The notes under the pieces were generated by a model. That model was not told the DNA's origin, searched no databases, and was given only the letters and a program-made list of their open reading frames with translations. A stretch of DNA of 6,996 nt, from assembly GCA_002923335.1 (NCBI GenBank), contig BEHZ01000091.1, positions 1 to 6,996 of the forward strand, given 5' to 3'. The position numbers were made by a program, and so were the translations under genes. Of this stretch, positions 6,840 to 6,996 are shown one piece after another; within the stretch, counting starts at the first letter, position 1; every line of letters starts with the position of its first letter. This DNA is from a bacterium HR23. GTDB taxonomy: Bacteria; Chloroflexota; Dehalococcoidia; Lucifugimonadales; HRBIN23.

Positions 6840-6996
6840 GGGTTACTCCTCCCTTTCGCTGTGCTGATGGTCGTTACAGATGGGTGTTACCCCTGTTCCG
6901 AAGGGAAAGGGGAAAGCCCCAGAAGGGTAAACCAGACGGAGTGGGGGCGGTCTCCGACCGCCCGAGGGCTAGCAGAGGGTAGCGCAGTGCGCCCAG
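6840..6996. other. leuA upstream region, no gene seen
   Basis: The 157 bases before leuA hold the ribosome site next to the ATG and two inverted repeats (6945-6963; also GCGCA-G-TGCGC at 6982-6992). I saw no convincing promoter: a TTCGGA/TGTAAC pair with an 18-base spacer matches the consensus poorly. There is no T-box consensus (AGGGTGG) and no leader peptide with a start codon and clustered leucine codons, so leucine attenuation is not supported. The upstream gene's end is not recognisable. Confidence 0.5.
6945..6963. repeat. perfect GC-rich inverted repeat GGGCGGTC-TCC-GACCGCCC
   Basis: Eight-base perfect arms with a three-base loop, about 105 bases before the leuA ATG. No T-run follows on either strand. 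It may end transcription of the gene to the right, or be one copy of a dispersed intergenic repeat; a single copy cannot decide. Confidence 0.45.

Noticed and set aside
5278..6867. A 529-codon open frame on the plus strand opposite leuA
   Set aside because: It is the antisense shadow of leuA in GC-rich DNA. Its translation has no recognisable family features and is rich in His, Gly and Gln as expected for such shadows.
6840..6944. Possible leucine attenuator or T-box before leuA
   Set aside because: A short frame contains a few Leu codons (CTT CTG GGG CTT) but has no start codon, and there is no T-box consensus or terminator with a U-tract.

Overview
The window is about 7 kb of GC-rich bacterial DNA in which every convincing gene lies on the minus strand. 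In the direction of transcription (right to left) the order is: a leucine-type 2-isopropylmalate synthase (leuA, with a one-base frameshift), an MmgE/PrpD-family protein, an OmpR-type response regulator, a multi-pass membrane histidine kinase with a GAF domain, and the first 106 codons of a universal stress protein that runs off the left edge. No RNA gene, insertion sequence, CRISPR array or phage gene was seen. High GC, GTG starts, a many-helix GAF kinase and this LeuA type would fit a Chloroflexota-like (for example Dehalococcoidia-like) or other high-GC bacterium. That assignment is an impression from sequence style and was not tested.

Right part (3630-6996): leuA encodes the first committed step of leucine synthesis. 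It reads as a normal 512-residue enzyme if one C is restored in a run of four at 6606-6609. After a 186-base gap holding a strong hairpin and a candidate promoter comes the PrpD-family gene, full length with the catalytic residues of the fold in place but no assignable substrate. Directly after its stop codon lies a compact 76-base nested inverted repeat.

Left part (1-3620): the response regulator and the kinase probably form one two-component system, the kinase sensing something in or near the membrane. The regulator has a good -10 box only 8 bases before its ATG and no ribosome binding site, so its message is probably leaderless. Regulator and kinase are separated by an unusually long 289-base non-coding gap containing several inverted repeats, which may carry a second promoter or operator. 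The stress protein gene follows the kinase after 79 bases and has its own promoter-like sequence.

No new multi-gene system is evident. The most useful observations are the leuA frameshift, the leaderless start of the regulator, the structured element at 3630-3705, and an altered G1 box in the kinase.
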